Of a stretch of 63,370 nt of DNA, positions 8,838 through 18,432 are shown piece by piece. Source of the DNA: Actinomycetes bacterium. GTDB lineage: Bacteria; Actinomycetota; Acidimicrobiia; Acidimicrobiales; Microtrichaceae. Location: NCBI GenBank assembly GCA_023389745.1, contig JAEWED010000116.1:1-63370 (forward strand), given 5' to 3'. Every line of letters begins with the position of its first letter. Positions within the stretch are counted from its first letter, which is position 1. The position numbers and the translations under genes are program-made. Under the pieces are notes generated by a model. The model searched no databases and was not told the origin of the DNA. It was given only the letters and a program-made list of their open reading frames with translations.

Positions 8838-10246
8838 CGACAGCGGCAGAGCTGGCAGGCCGCCAGGATCGGCTCATCAAGGTCCTGGCCTGTCCGGCAT
8901 GCGGCGGCCCGCTCGGGGTGCACGACGCCAGCCGTCACGCCGGTCTGGTCGTCGACGCCGATCTGCGCTGCGCGGCGCACGGTGTGGTGGGCATCGTCGA
9001 GAGCTACGACGTCAGCTTCCGGCCGGTCGACCTGGAGCGTGCCCGGGCCACCCGCACCCCCGGTGGTCACGTCCGCTGCCCGATCGCCGCGGAGGACCCG
9101 CGGGTCAGCGAGGTCGGATCGTGGCGTCACGGCTGGGAGGGCGTGAGCACCGACGGCGACGGTCCCCACGAGCTGCAGGTCGACTTCCAGGGCGTCGGCA
9201 TCTCGATCTCGTTCTACGCACACGACTGGTGCGGAGTCGCCGAGCTGTACGTCGACGACGAGCTGGTCCGCACCGAGACCTTGTTCCGGGTCGAGACCGA
9301 GCTGGTCCTCGTCGACCTGGTCGGTCTTGAGGACGGGCCGCATCGGCTGACCGTGCGTGCGACCGGACGACCGAACCCCCACAACCCGGGGAGCCAGGTC
9401 GTGGTGAGCCGCTTCGACGAGCTGCGCCGTCCCGACGACGCGCCGTTGCCGTCGCTGGAGCCGGAGAACCGCGGCAACGGGTTCCCGCCGCCGTTCGCTT
9501 ACCTGCTGGACGACCTCGGACCCGACGCCGTGGCGGTGGACTGCGGCGGCGGTGACCGCCGCTTCGGCGATCCTCGGGTCTACAACCTGGAGTACCTGCA
9601 CTTCGAGCTGCCCGACATCTACGCCGACGGGTTGCGGCTGCCGTTCCGGACGGGCTCGCTCGACGTGGTCCTGAGCCAGGCCGTGCTCGAGCACGTGCCC
9701 GATCCCCAGCAGGCGATCGACGAGATCCGCCGCGTCCTGAAGCCCGACGGCGTCCTCTACATCGAGATCGCGTTCATGCAGCCGCTGCATGCAGTGCCGT
9801 CGCACTACTTCAACGTGACGATCTACGGGCTGGAGTACCTGCTGCGCGACTGGGTGGTCGAGGAGTCCGGTACCTTCACCGGGCTGCACGACACCTTCGA
9901 GTGGCTCGGTCGCTGCGTGAGCGCCGAGGAGAAGATCGGCTCCGAGCGACTCGGGCAGGCACTCGAGATCCTCGCCGAGATCGACGAGAAGACGACGCCC
10001 GAAGAGCTGCGTCCCATCGCCGGGTCCGTCTGGGCACGGGCCCGCAGGGGTGACTACCAGCCCCGCGCCGCGGCCGAGCTGGTCGCCCCGGGGAGCGAGA
10101 CCCTCGACGTGTTCCCGACGACGACCTTGTTGAAGGAGGTCGACGTGCGGCTCCGCAAGGCGGGGCGTTCACCGCTTCGCCACGTGCGACGCGTGCTCAG
10201 GTACGCGACGCGACGGCTGCGGGGACTGCTCGGTGCCCCGGGCTGA
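8834..10246 (+). CDS. SAM-dependent methyltransferase with N-terminal Trm112-like zinc ribbon
   Basis: A 470-residue protein whose ATG overlaps the previous stop (ATGA). The N-terminus (IKVLACPACGGPL, with a second Cys at RCAAH) resembles a Trm112-like zinc ribbon. A middle segment of about 130 residues is rich in predicted beta strands (HELQVDFQGVGISISFY...) and may be a carbohydrate-binding sandwich. The C-terminal half is a Methyltransf_11-type domain with AVDCGGGDRRFG, LPFRTGSLDVVLSQAVLEHV and EIRRVLKPDGVLYIEI. It may methylate a sugar of the exported polymer, or a lipid-linked intermediate. Methyltransferase identity is firm, substrate unknown. Confidence 0.8.
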   Translation: MTTAAELAGRQDRLIKVLACPACGGPLGVHDASRHAGLVVDADLRCAAHGVVGIVESYDVSFRPVDLERARATRTPGGHVRCPIAAEDPRVSEVGSWRHGWEGVSTDGDGPHELQVDFQGVGISISFYAHDWCGVAELYVDDELVRTETLFRVETELVLVDLVGLEDGPHRLTVRATGRPNPHNPGSQVVVSRFDELRRPDDAPLPSLEPENRGNGFPPPFAYLLDDLGPDAVAVDCGGGDRRFGDPRVYNLEYLHFELPDIYADGLRLPFRTGSLDVVLSQAVLEHVPDPQQAIDEIRRVLKPDGVLYIEIAFMQPLHAVPSHYFNVTIYGLEYLLRDWVVEESGTFTGLHDTFEWLGRCVSAEEKIGSERLGQALEILAEIDEKTTPEELRPIAGSVWARARRGDYQPRAAAELVAPGSETLDVFPTTTLLKEVDVRLRKAGRSPLRHVRRVLRYATRRLRGLLGAPG

Positions 10247-12359
10247 CGCGGCGCCGGCGGTCGATTCGGCGGGCGACGACCGTCCTGCCGCCGACGCCGG
10301 TGAGGGGGCGCCGCGCTGGTTCGAGTTCCTGGTGGCCGCCGGGGCGACCGGTGCGCTGAGCGTCGGCCTGGTGGCGCTGGTGCTCGCGATGGCCGGTGCC
10401 TACTCGCTGCTCGCTGCGCTGGCGGGCGCCGCCGTGCTCTGGGGGGCGCTGCTGTGGCTGCTGTGGCGAGGTCTGCGACCGCTCGACGGGCCTCGACCGG
10501 GGCGGAACGCCACGACGGTCGGCGCGGGGCTCGCGATCCTGCTGGCCGTGGCCGCGTCCGGGTGGTACGGGTTCTCGCCGTCCCAGCACCTGCTGACCGA
10601 CCGCGATCCGGCGATCTACGTCAACGCGGCGATCTGGATCAGCAACGAGGGGCGCCTCGACGCCCCTCACGAAGAGGACGCGCTCGCCGGGGTGCCCGAC
10701 GTCGGGTACAACTCGCCCGGCGTCTACCCGACCGACGACGGGCTCGAGTTCCAGTTCAACCACTTCACCTCGGCGCTGGGGGCGGTCGCGTACGACCTCG
10801 GGGGTCACCGGGCGCTCTTCAGGTTCACCGGGGTCGTGACCGCGCTGGGCCTGCTCGCCGTCTACGCGGTCACCGCCCGAGCGCTCCGCCGACCCTTCTT
10901 CGCGCTGGTGGTCCCGGTCGTCATCGGCGCCAGCCTGCCGCTGCTGGTGATCGCCCGGGACGTGTACTCCGAGCCGAACCTGCTGATGGCCGCATGGACC
11001 GCAGCGATGCTCGCCGCCGCGCTCTGGGACCGACCGAGCCGGTCGCTCGCTGCGCCGACCGGGTTCGTCGTCGGCATGCTGGTCGTCGTCCGCGTCGAGT
11101 CGTTCCTGTACCTCGCTGGTTTCGCCGCCCTCGCCGCGTTCTCGCTCGTGTTCGGTCGTCCGGCGATCCGGCGAGTCGTCCCGGTCGCCGCGCTGGCGGT
11201 GTTGCCCGGCATCGCCGTCGGGCTGATCGACTTCTACACGCTCACCGGCGGGTACTCCTCGACGGATGGCGGGATCGGCAAGCAGGCGACCCAGGCGGTG
11301 CTGTTCAGCCTGATCGTCGCGGTCGGTGCTCCGCTGGCGATGCTCCTCTGGCGCCGGGTCGATGTCGTCGCGTCGTGGTGCCGGCGACGACGGGCCTGGC
11401 TGGGGACCGCCCTCGGCGTCGTGGTGGCGGGGCTGCTCGGCGCCCTGTGGATCGTCCGGCCGCTGGTGACCACCGACAGGGCGTCGGCCGAACGCTGGGG
11501 GGTGATCGCCGCGATCCAGGAGCGAGAAGGTCAGCCCGTCGATCTGTTCCGGACCTACTTCGAGCAGTCGGTCAACTGGGTGGCCTGGTACGTCGGTCCG
11601 GTCACCGTGGCGCTCGGCATCGTCGGCGTGGGCTTCATGGTCGCTCGCCTGCTGCGCGGCACGCTGGAGCCGGTGCTGACCGTCGCGCTGGCGCTGTTCT
11701 CGACCGGCGGGATCGTGTACCTCGTTCTGCCGAACATCACGCCGGACCAGATGTGGGCGACACGGCGGTTGGTCCCGATCGTGTTCGTCGCGGTGGTCCT
11801 GGCGGCGGCGGTGCTGCTCGAACGGCTCATCGAGCTCGCCCCGACGAAGGCCGCTCCGATGATGCGCGTCGGGGCCTCAGCGCTGCTCGTCGTCCCGGCG
11901 GCGCTGACGACGGCGCCGCTCGCGTTGCCGACCGAGCAGTCGTCGATGCTCGGCGCCGTCGAGGAGATGTGCGACGCCCTGGGCGACGATGCGGTCGTGC
12001 TCGTGGTCGACGGCATCGCCCAGCTCACGCTGATGCCGCCGTTGAGGAGCGTGTGCGAGGTGCCCGTCGGGCATCTCGTCGGTCCGGTGGACGACCCCGC
12101 GCAGTCCGTCGAGGCCGCTCGCCGTCGAGCGGCCGAACTGGGCGCGGAGCTGACGCTCGTCGCCACCGACCCCGCGAGCCTCCAGCCGTTCATCGAGGGG
12201 AGCAGCAGCTCCGTCGAGAGCGTGACCATCCCGCTCAACCCCCGTGAGATCGAGCGGACGCTCGAAGGGGCGCCGGATCGCTACATGTCGGGCGACGACC
12301 AGTTCTTCTTCCCGCGGGACCTCACGGTGTACGTCGCGCACCCGGACGGGGCGGTGTGA
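10233..12359 (+). CDS. GT-C-type membrane glycosyltransferase (ArnT/PMT-like)
   Basis: A 708-residue protein from a GTG start that overlaps the preceding gene by 14 nt. A hydrophilic N-terminus of about 25 residues precedes roughly a dozen membrane segments. The first periplasmic loop contains DRDPAIYVNAAIWI, resembling the acidic catalytic loop of GT-C enzymes that use polyprenyl-phosphate sugars. A soluble C-terminal domain starts near residue 560. The following GT2 resembles polyprenyl-phosphate-sugar synthases, which could supply its donor. GT-C membership is inferred from topology and the acidic loop. Confidence 0.7.
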   Translation: MPRADAAPAVDSAGDDRPAADAGEGAPRWFEFLVAAGATGALSVGLVALVLAMAGAYSLLAALAGAAVLWGALLWLLWRGLRPLDGPRPGRNATTVGAGLAILLAVAASGWYGFSPSQHLLTDRDPAIYVNAAIWISNEGRLDAPHEEDALAGVPDVGYNSPGVYPTDDGLEFQFNHFTSALGAVAYDLGGHRALFRFTGVVTALGLLAVYAVTARALRRPFFALVVPVVIGASLPLLVIARDVYSEPNLLMAAWTAAMLAAALWDRPSRSLAAPTGFVVGMLVVVRVESFLYLAGFAALAAFSLVFGRPAIRRVVPVAALAVLPGIAVGLIDFYTLTGGYSSTDGGIGKQATQAVLFSLIVAVGAPLAMLLWRRVDVVASWCRRRRAWLGTALGVVVAGLLGALWIVRPLVTTDRASAERWGVIAAIQEREGQPVDLFRTYFEQSVNWVAWYVGPVTVALGIVGVGFMVARLLRGTLEPVLTVALALFSTGGIVYLVLPNITPDQMWATRRLVPIVFVAVVLAAAVLLERLIELAPTKAAPMMRVGASALLVVPAALTTAPLALPTEQSSMLGAVEEMCDALGDDAVVLVVDGIAQLTLMPPLRSVCEVPVGHLVGPVDDPAQSVEAARRRAAELGAELTLVATDPASLQPFIEGSSSSVESVTIPLNPREIERTLEGAPDRYMSGDDQFFFPRDLTVYVAHPDGAV

Positions 12360-13438
12360 TGGCCGTTGCGTCGGAAGAGGTACCATCGCGCCGTGCACCG
12401 AACGACTGGAGCGGTCGACCCTTGAAGCTGATCATCCAGATCCCGTGCTTCAACGAGGAGGAGACGCTGCCGGCGACGCTGGCGGACCTTCCCCGAGAGG
12501 TCCCCGGGTTCGACACGGTCGAGTGGCTGGTCATCGACGACGGCAGCGCGGACCGCACGTCCGAGGTCGCTCGCGAGCTCGGCGTCGACCACGTCGTGCG
12601 GGTCCCCGACAACAGGGGTCTGGCGAACGCCTTCCTGACCGGCCTCGAGGCGGGACTGCGAGCGGGCGCCGACGTCATCGTCAACACCGACGCCGACAAC
12701 CAGTACGACGGCTCGTGCATCCCCGACCTGGTGGCGCCGATCGTCGCGGGTGACGCCGACCTGGTGATCGGCGAGCGTCCGATCGAGGCCGTCGACGACT
12801 TCTCGCCGCTCAAGAAGCGCCTCCAGCGTGCCGGCAGCAGCGTCGTGCGTGCGTTCTCCGGCACCGACGTCCGCGACGCCGCCTCGGGGTTCCGGGCGTT
12901 CAGCCGCGACACGGCCATCAGGACCCAGGTGTTCGGCAAGTACTCCTACACGATGGAGACGATCGTCCAGGCCGGCTGGGAGGGCATGCGGATCCGGGGC
13001 GTCGACATCGGCGTGAACCCCAAGACCCGCGAGTCGCGCCTGGTGAAGAGCATCCCGCGGTACATCTGGCGATCCGGCACGACGATCGTGCGGTCGTTCG
13101 CCCTGTACAAGCCGTTCCGGTTCTTCTTCGGGATCGGCCTCGTCCCGTTCCTGTTCGGGCTCGCGCTGATCCTGCGGTGGTTCTTCCTGCAGGTGTTCAC
13201 CGACGACCACGCCAGCCGCGTGCCCAGCCTGGTCGGTGCCGCCGTGCTGCTCCTGCTCGCCACTCAGGTGTGGATCTTCGGCCTGCTGGCCGATCTGCTC
13301 TCGGCGAACCGTCGGCTCATCTCCGACGTCCGGGTTCGTCAGCGTCGCGAGGAGCTCGAGCCGGTGCGCCCACCGCTGCGCGGCGTCGGCGGCTCAGCGC
13401 GGACGACGAGCGATGCCGACGACGTTCAGACTGGGTGA
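12359..13438 (+). CDS. GT2 glycosyltransferase, dolichyl/polyprenyl-phosphate sugar synthase-like
   Basis: A 359-residue protein. The start is taken as the ATG of TGATG, overlapping the previous stop by one base; a GTG three bases earlier is an alternative. The GT2 core (IIQIPCFNEEETL, VIDDGSADRTSEVA, NTDADNQYDG, then GFRAFSRD) is typical of DPM1-like synthases that load a sugar onto polyprenyl phosphate at the cytosolic membrane face. Two C-terminal membrane segments lie near residues 258-282 and 295-318. It would provide lipid-linked sugar for the GT-C enzyme upstream. The 3' end overlaps the convergent methyltransferase gene by 45 bp. Confidence 0.85.
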   Translation: MAVASEEVPSRRAPNDWSGRPLKLIIQIPCFNEEETLPATLADLPREVPGFDTVEWLVIDDGSADRTSEVARELGVDHVVRVPDNRGLANAFLTGLEAGLRAGADVIVNTDADNQYDGSCIPDLVAPIVAGDADLVIGERPIEAVDDFSPLKKRLQRAGSSVVRAFSGTDVRDAASGFRAFSRDTAIRTQVFGKYSYTMETIVQAGWEGMRIRGVDIGVNPKTRESRLVKSIPRYIWRSGTTIVRSFALYKPFRFFFGIGLVPFLFGLALILRWFFLQVFTDDHASRVPSLVGAAVLLLLATQVWIFGLLADLLSANRRLISDVRVRQRREELEPVRPPLRGVGGSARTTSDADDVQTG

Positions 13439-14254
13439 GTCGGTCGTGAAGACGTCGACCTGGGTGGGGTCGACGTCGAAGCTCTCGAGCGTCGCGGTGG
13501 TCGAGCCGGCATCGCTGAGCGCCTTCGGGCGGCTGCGCTCGAGCCGCTGCAGCTGACGCAGCGCGCCGGTCCGGATCCGTTCGGGGACCCCGGGGAACGT
13601 GACCGGGTACGTCAGCCACTTGAGCTTGCGGTAGCGATCCGTCTCGAGGTGCAGCAGCTCTGGTCCGGCCGACATGCCGGCGACCTCGACCGCGTCGAAG
13701 AACGGGCGGAGCTCCTCGGCCATCTCGGCCTGGGAGTACTCGTGCACGTGGTACCGGTTCCACGGGCGCTGACCGGGGAGCAGGCGCGAGCTGCGGTCCG
13801 GGGTGACGCAGATGAAGGTGCCGTCGTCGGTGAGGACCCGCGCGACCTCTCGCAGGTAGGCCCCGGTGTCGGTCAGGTGCTCGTAGACCTGGAACGACAG
13901 CACCAGGTCGAACGAGTCGTCGTCGAAGGGCAGCGGGGCCTCTTCGGCGGGAGCGATCCGCTGGTAGCCCAGGTTGGGCGCCTGGAAGCGCCGCGTCGCC
14001 TCGCCGATCGCCTCGTCGCTGACGTCGACGCCCACGATGCGTTCGCACCCGGGTGCGATCCGGTGCGTGCCGTATCCGGTACCGCAGCCGAAGTCGAGGA
14101 CCCGGCGACCTTCGGTGAAGGTCGCCGCGAAGTCGTAGGTGGCGAGGTGGCAGGCGTACAGGAAGGCGTCCGCCCGACTGGACAGGTAGTACGAGGGGTC
14201 GATCCGCTCGGTCGTGTGGCCCGGTGCCTCACCGGCCGTGTCGTCTGCAGTCAC
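13394..14254 (-). CDS. Class I SAM-dependent methyltransferase
   Basis: A 286-residue protein with a full Methyltransf_11-type core: VLDFGCGTGYGTHRI (motif I), VGVDVSDEAI, PLPFDDDSFDLVLSFQVYEHL and REVARVLTDDGTFICVTP. The GTG at 14254 is chosen because a GATACT -10 box ends 7 nt upstream, consistent with a leaderless mRNA. Its 3' end overlaps the convergent GT2 by 45 bp. Context suggests a sugar or lipid-linked glycan methyltransferase, but the substrate cannot be read from sequence. Confidence 0.85.
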   Translation of the reverse strand: MTADDTAGEAPGHTTERIDPSYYLSSRADAFLYACHLATYDFAATFTEGRRVLDFGCGTGYGTHRIAPGCERIVGVDVSDEAIGEATRRFQAPNLGYQRIAPAEEAPLPFDDDSFDLVLSFQVYEHLTDTGAYLREVARVLTDDGTFICVTPDRSSRLLPGQRPWNRYHVHEYSQAEMAEELRPFFDAVEVAGMSAGPELLHLETDRYRKLKWLTYPVTFPGVPERIRTGALRQLQRLERSRPKALSDAGSTTATLESFDVDPTQVDVFTTDSPSLNVVGIARRPR

Positions 14255-14261
14255 CCGGCCA

Positions 14262-14267
14262 AGTATC
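14262..14267 (-). promoter_or_regulatory. Candidate leaderless -10 box (GATACT)
   Basis: GATACT on the minus strand ends 7 nt before the GTG start of the methyltransferase at 14254, placing transcription start at or next to the start codon. Confidence 0.5.
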
Positions 14268-14306
14268 TCACAGCGCCGAGCAGCGGGGACCGAGCTCGAG
14301 GGGCTC

Positions 14307-15218
14307 TCAGCCGGCCTCGTCGATCGGCGGCGAGACCGCACCCCGTCGTGCGGCGAGCCGGGCCTGCACCCGGATCCGGCAGAACAGCAGCGCCTCGCTG
14401 GCGATCGCCACGCCGCGGAAGAGCACCGCCGAGACGAGCAGGGCGGCAGGGTTGCCGGCCACGAGCAGCCCGAGCGCCGCCTCCCTGATGCCGAGGCCTG
14501 CGGGCAGCGGGATCACCAGGAAGCCGACGGCCCACGCGAGCGCGAAGCCGGCGACGGCCTGGGGCCACCCGACGCCGAGACCGGCGGTGATGGCCAGCGT
14601 CGCGAACGAGATGCCGGCCGTCAGCAGCGCTCCCGCGCCCCAGGCGACCGACGCCCAGATCTGGCGCTGGGACGACAGCACCGTGTGGTCCGGCACCTTG
14701 GGGATGACGCCGCGCAACCGGCCGAGCGCCCAGGCCATCAGGTCGCGACGGGCGAGCACGAGCACCACCGGCGTCGTGAGCAGCAGCAGGCGGAACCAGC
14801 CCGGCAGATCGCTGTTGGAGATCGCGAGGGCCGGCCCGAAGAGACCCGCGGCGAGCACGGTGGTGAGCTTCGACACGATCATCGCCGTGGCGGACCGGGC
14901 CATGTCGACCTCGTCGGTGCGGGCGAGCGCCGCCTGGCCGAGCGCCTGGGCGACGCCGCCGATCGGCGTGTACTTCATGAGCTGCGACGTGTAGAAGGCG
15001 TCGTCGAGGGACTGCCGCGGGGCGAGGTCGTCCATCAGCACCGACCAGCTCCGTGCGCTGCACACGAGCGAGACCAGGTTCGCGAGGGTCGCCGGGAGCA
15101 GCGCCCACAGCGGGGGCGCCACGAGCTCCTGGATGTCGCCGTAGGCGTACCACCCGGCGAGGATCGTCGCCGGGATGCCGATGGCGACCATGACGATCTT
15201 GAGGCGTTGGCTGTTCAT
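14307..15218 (-). CDS. Lysylphosphatidylglycerol synthase TM region / AglD-like membrane protein (UPF0104 type)
   Basis: A 303-residue protein with about eight membrane segments. Motifs QLMKYTPIGGVAQALGQAALAR and PLPAGLGIREAALGLL match the LPG_synthase_TM / UPF0104 family (relatives of MprF and archaeal AglD), often found in polysaccharide and glycolipid gene clusters and thought to act on lipid carriers. The ATG at 15218 is preceded by an in-frame GTG at 15221. The nearest -10-like box (TAGCAT at 15336-15341, minus strand) would leave a leader of about 110 nt. The 52-bp gap to the next gene suggests co-transcription with the methyltransferase. Confidence 0.82.
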   Translation of the reverse strand: MNSQRLKIVMVAIGIPATILAGWYAYGDIQELVAPPLWALLPATLANLVSLVCSARSWSVLMDDLAPRQSLDDAFYTSQLMKYTPIGGVAQALGQAALARTDEVDMARSATAMIVSKLTTVLAAGLFGPALAISNSDLPGWFRLLLLTTPVVLVLARRDLMAWALGRLRGVIPKVPDHTVLSSQRQIWASVAWGAGALLTAGISFATLAITAGLGVGWPQAVAGFALAWAVGFLVIPLPAGLGIREAALGLLVAGNPAALLVSAVLFRGVAIASEALLFCRIRVQARLAARRGAVSPPIDEAG

Positions 15219-15395
15219 CACACCGATCTGTCCGCCGACGGGTCCACGCCTCCGGCGACCTCATCAGAGCGCGTGGCCGGCAGCTCGTCGGTCGCAGGCC
15301 TCGTCGAGGCGTCTCCGTCCGAGTCGTCGGCCCCGATGCTAGCCAAGGCCCCAATCGGGCACGAACATGTGCCCGGAGCCGCCGATCCGAACCCC

Positions 15396-15401
15396 TACGA
15401 T
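15396..15401 (+). promoter_or_regulatory. Candidate -10 box (TACGAT)
   Basis: TACGAT lies 28 nt before the TTG start of the GT4 gene; the short leader holds a GAGGAG Shine-Dalgarno at 15417-15422, 7 nt before the TTG. The rest of the 211-bp divergent gap (15219-15429) shows only the minus-strand TAGCAT noted for the neighbouring gene. Confidence 0.5.
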
Positions 15402-15429
15402 CGGATCTTCACCCACGAGGAGCCCTGCG

Positions 15430-16560
15430 TTGCCACCACCACCGCCCGGACGCCGGGACACCCGGTCCGCCGATCGGGGCGCGGATGCACCCCTCGTGTT
15501 CATCACCCGGAAGTTCCCGCCATCGGTCGGCGGCATGGAGACCCTGGCCGAGGCGGTGTGGAACGGGATCCGGTCCACGTCGAGCGATCCCGTCCTGATC
15601 GCCCACGGCGGCTCGGTCCCCGCGACGGCGCTCTGGTTGCCCGGCGCGCTCCTGACGCTCTGCCGACGGATCCTGTCGGGCCGCGTCGGCACCGTGCTCT
15701 GCGGTGACGTCGCGCTCTACGCCATCATCGGTCCGTTGCTGCGGTGGCGCCGGGTGCCCCACGCCGTGATGGCGATGGGCCTCGACGTGACCTTCGACCA
15801 TCCGCTCTACCAGCGGATCGCGATGCCGGGGCTCCGCCGGGCACCAGCGGTGCTCGCCATCAGCGAGGCGACCGCCGAGGCGGTGCGGGGTGCGGGCGTG
15901 CCGGCCGACCGCGTCGAGGTGCTGACGCTCGGTCTGCAGGCGCCCGTCGTGGACGACGACGAGATCGACACGGCGCGCGCCGAGCTGCGGCGGTCCGTCG
16001 GCCTGACGCCCGACTCGACGGTCCTGTCGACGGTCGGACGGCTCGTCCCGCGCAAGGGCGTGCGCTGGTTCACCGCCGAGGTCGTGCCACAGCTGTCGGC
16101 CGACGTGCACTACCTGATCGCCGGCGACGGCCCGGACCGCGAGGCGATCGAGGCCGAGGTGACCCGGCTGGGCCTGGGGGAGCGGGTGCACCTGCTCGGC
16201 CGCGTGAGCGATTCGGAGCGTGACCGCCTGATGCGGGGCGCGGACGTCTTCGTGCAGCCCAACATCCCGGTGCCGGGCGACATGGAGGGCTTCGGGCTCG
16301 TGGCCATCGAGGCGGCGATGCAGGGCTCGCTCGTGGTCGCGTCGAGCCTCGAGGGGCTCATCGACGCCGTGGACGACGGGGTCACCGGCGAGCTGCTGCC
16401 CGCGCAGGATGCCACGGCGTGGCGCACCCACCTCGAGGAGCTGCTCGCCGACCCCGACGGGCGCCGTGCACGTGCCCAGCGCTATCGGCTCGCCTGCACG
16501 AAGCGCTCGTCGCTCGAGGTGATGGCGCAGCAGCTCGATCGCACGATGTCACGCTGCTGA
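15430..16560 (+). CDS. GT4 family glycosyltransferase
   Basis: A 376-residue GT-B enzyme. The N-terminal domain has VFITRKFPPSVGGMETLAEAV. The C-terminal domain has STVGRLVPRKGVRWFTAEV, the LIAGDGPDR donor-site motif and the E-x7-E motif in MEGFGLVAIEAAM. The TTG is preferred because a GAGGAG Shine-Dalgarno lies 7 nt upstream. It is a retaining transferase using a nucleotide sugar, most likely on a lipid-linked acceptor. It is flanked by minus-strand genes, so it is a single-gene unit. Confidence 0.88.
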   Translation: MPPPPPGRRDTRSADRGADAPLVFITRKFPPSVGGMETLAEAVWNGIRSTSSDPVLIAHGGSVPATALWLPGALLTLCRRILSGRVGTVLCGDVALYAIIGPLLRWRRVPHAVMAMGLDVTFDHPLYQRIAMPGLRRAPAVLAISEATAEAVRGAGVPADRVEVLTLGLQAPVVDDDEIDTARAELRRSVGLTPDSTVLSTVGRLVPRKGVRWFTAEVVPQLSADVHYLIAGDGPDREAIEAEVTRLGLGERVHLLGRVSDSERDRLMRGADVFVQPNIPVPGDMEGFGLVAIEAAMQGSLVVASSLEGLIDAVDDGVTGELLPAQDATAWRTHLEELLADPDGRRARAQRYRLACTKRSSLEVMAQQLDRTMSRC

Positions 16561-16612
16561 GCAGGCACAGTCACACCGCTGGAAGGCGGGACGCCGGCCC
16601 GTGCGGACGCCG

Positions 16613-18358
16613 TCAGTCCCGTCGCCAGAGGGCCGAGCCCTCGAACTCCATGACCTCGCTCCAGCCGGGGCCGGGGTGGTCGCCGGCGTCGAGGACCACC
16701 AGGCCGACCTCGGCGCGATCCTCCGCTGTCCGGGCCAGCTCCTCACTCGGGGATCCCGCGAACTCGAAGGTCCAGCCGGCGTGCACCAGCTGGTGCTGGA
16801 CGCCGAACGCTCCGAGCCGCAGGAACGGCAACGAGGCGGTGTCGGTCGCAATCACCGCGACGGGGTGATCCGGTGAGGCCTCACCCACCGGGCCGGCGAC
16901 ATCGGGCGTGCTGAGGGAGCGCTGCTGCGCAGCGGTCCGGAGGCCCGCAGGGATCACGGCGAGGCAGAGCAGGACGACCACGACACCGGCCAGCTGCGGC
17001 CGACCTCGACGTGCGCCGAGCGCCACTGCGCCGGTCGTGATCGCACCTGACAGCGTCCCGATCACCAGCGCCGCCGCGCCTGCACCGGCGTCGAACATCG
17101 TCACGCCGGCGACGTTCACGTCCACCTGCCCGACCAGCGGCAGCTGGGCGGCCCGGACCAGCACCAGCGAGACCGACGCCACGAGGAACGCCACGACGAC
17201 GGCGGCGGTCGCCATGACCCGACGGCGCTCGGACCACAGCCAGAACAGGCCGACCACCGACAGGACCACGATGGCAGCGTCGTTGTAGCGGCCGTAGACC
17301 AGGTGGTCCCACCGCAGTCGAGTATCGACCCCGCCGGTGGAGCCGGTCGTGGCGGCGCGGAAGGTGCCCGACGACATCGCGATCGTCGACAGGGCGAGGT
17401 TCGACGCAGCGAGCGCGGCGACGAACCCTGCGACCAGCCGGGCCGTGGCGCCGTGGCGGCCACGGATCGCGGCGACGCAGCCGAGCACCCCGAACGCGGC
17501 GAGCCCGAACGAGGCGGCGACGGCGTACCAGAGCTGTCCGATCGCGACGCACAGCACGGTCCACCACACCTCGGGTGAGGCGGCCGACCCGCGCAGCGCT
17601 CCGGTGTCGTGCCCGATCGCGTCGGTCCACAGCGAGGCCTTCACCAGGGCATCGAGGCGGGACAGCAGCAGTGCGACGACCAGGGTGACCGCGACGCCCG
17701 CGGCCGCGCGTCGCCGTGCCGGAGCACCGGTGCTGCGCCACGCCACGGCGACGAGCAGCACCGCCCAGATCGCCGGGGCGGCCATGAGCCGTCCGTGCAC
17801 GAACGGTGCGGCGCCTGCCGCGATCGAGCCAGCGAGGAGCGGGGCGAGCGCCCCGTCGAGCTCGTCGCGCCGGGTGATCTCGACGGCGGCCCAGCACATC
17901 GTCGCCCAGCAGAGCAGCACCGCCGGCTCGGCCCAGGTGAACGACGTCGTGGTCAGCAGCGCCGGGGACAGGAGGACGACGGCGAAGGCCGTGGCCGCGA
18001 GCAGCGGCTCGTCCGGTCGCAGGGAGCGGACCGCTCGGCGGACCAGGTCGGCCGCGACGAACGCCGCGACCGATGACAGGACCAGTGCCAGTCGGTAGGC
18101 GGTCGCCGGCCCGACGGGCATCCAGTGCAGCGGCACCAGGGCCAGGCCCGGGACCAGCGGGTACGAGGGCATGTCCTGCATCGACACGAGCCCGTCGCCG
18201 AGGGCGAGGCGCGTGGCGATCGCCCATGACCCGTATTCGTCGGGCATGATCGTCGGCAGGTCCGCCACCGCGATCGTCAGCGCCCGGAGCGCGACGAACA
18301 CGGCGAGCGCCACCCGCGTGACCGTCGTGGCCTCACCGAGGCGGGAGCCGAGACGCAC
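16613..18358 (-). CDS. GT-C-like polytopic membrane protein
   Basis: A 581-residue protein from the first conventional start (GTG at 18358). It has about twelve membrane segments; the first loop contains MPDEYGSWAIATRLALG, an acidic site typical of GT-C transferases, and a soluble C-terminal tail begins near residue 480. There is no Shine-Dalgarno before the GTG. Instead a TAGCCT -10 box is followed after 6 nt by an in-frame ATC at 18386-18388, which would add ten residues. An in-frame TAG inside that -10 box closes the frame upstream. A role in polysaccharide synthesis is inferred from context. Confidence 0.65.
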   Translation of the reverse strand: MRLGSRLGEATTVTRVALAVFVALRALTIAVADLPTIMPDEYGSWAIATRLALGDGLVSMQDMPSYPLVPGLALVPLHWMPVGPATAYRLALVLSSVAAFVAADLVRRAVRSLRPDEPLLAATAFAVVLLSPALLTTTSFTWAEPAVLLCWATMCWAAVEITRRDELDGALAPLLAGSIAAGAAPFVHGRLMAAPAIWAVLLVAVAWRSTGAPARRRAAAGVAVTLVVALLLSRLDALVKASLWTDAIGHDTGALRGSAASPEVWWTVLCVAIGQLWYAVAASFGLAAFGVLGCVAAIRGRHGATARLVAGFVAALAASNLALSTIAMSSGTFRAATTGSTGGVDTRLRWDHLVYGRYNDAAIVVLSVVGLFWLWSERRRVMATAAVVVAFLVASVSLVLVRAAQLPLVGQVDVNVAGVTMFDAGAGAAALVIGTLSGAITTGAVALGARRGRPQLAGVVVVLLCLAVIPAGLRTAAQQRSLSTPDVAGPVGEASPDHPVAVIATDTASLPFLRLGAFGVQHQLVHAGWTFEFAGSPSEELARTAEDRAEVGLVVLDAGDHPGPGWSEVMEFEGSALWRRD

Positions 18359-18394
18359 GCGGGGGTCGGTGGAGACGGTCCCGACGATCCTGTG

Positions 18395-18400
18395 AGGCTA
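18395..18400 (-). promoter_or_regulatory. Candidate -10 box (TAGCCT) 6 nt before an in-frame ATC
   Basis: Minus-strand TAGCCT upstream of the GT-C-like gene. Transcription starting 6-7 nt downstream would begin at an in-frame ATC (18386-18388) rather than at the GTG at 18358. Confidence 0.5.
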
Positions 18401-18432
18401 CGGCGAGGTCCTCGAAAACCGGTCGGGCGGGA

